A stretch of 6,869 nucleotides of DNA from Anaerolineales bacterium UBA6663. GTDB taxonomy: Bacteria; Chloroflexota; Anaerolineae; Anaerolineales; UBA6663. Shown in pieces: positions 4,716 to 6,869 of this stretch. The position numbers and the translations under genes are program-made. A model generated the notes under the pieces. It was not told the origin of the DNA. It did no database searches and worked only from the letters and a program-made list of their open reading frames with translations. The first letter of the stretch is position 1. The number at the start of each line of letters is the position of its first letter. The stretch spans positions 233-7,101 of the forward strand of contig DKKP01000028.1 in assembly GCA_002455335.1 (NCBI GenBank), read 5' to 3'.

Positions 4716-6869
<2,154 letters not shown>

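Overview
This GC-rich window most likely comes from a Chloroflexota-type bacterium. The evidence is a GldA/GldF/GldG-like ABC cluster with a DUF4340 protein, a Pro/Thr/Ala tail (PTATPDP) typical of exported proteins in that phylum, and a K+-independent membrane pyrophosphatase. The assignment is an inference from gene content and style, not from a marker gene.

Layout: the left 4.1 kb is one minus-strand operon, read right to left: ABC ATPase (4082-3102), ABC-2 permease (3109-2378), GldG-family membrane/periplasmic protein (2374-773) and a short DUF4340 protein (694-92). The first three genes overlap or abut, and their ribosome binding sites lie inside the preceding gene, so they look translationally coupled. 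A long GC-rich hairpin separates the DUF4340 gene. Together they should form an ABC-2 type membrane complex with an extracytoplasmic accessory part; its substrate cannot be read from the sequence.

The right 2.15 kb is a plus-strand gene for a membrane-bound proton-translocating pyrophosphatase (hppA), which runs off the window end after 718 codons. Active-site motifs are intact, and the GNTTKAITKG stretch marks the K+-independent class.

Between the divergent transcription units is a 633-bp region that holds the most interesting material. On the plus strand there is a near-consensus sigma70 promoter (TTGACA, 17 bp, TACAAT). It is followed by a leader that can fold into a closed multi-helix structure and then by an intrinsic-terminator-like hairpin, all about 240-390 nt ahead of the hppA start. 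A 15-nt hairpin loop in this leader is perfectly complementary over 9 nt to the 5' arm of the terminator, and the closing helix competes with a local hairpin. This is the architecture of a transcription-attenuating riboswitch or similar cis-regulator. I could not match it to a known class: it has CUGAGA and ACCC strings as in TPP riboswitches but lacks the pyrophosphate-sensing half. On the minus strand, a terminator-shaped hairpin with a T-tract sits directly before the ABC ATPase start. A 10-mer resembling a high-GC DnaA box (TTGTCCACAA) occurs in mirrored orientation just upstream of both divergent start codons.
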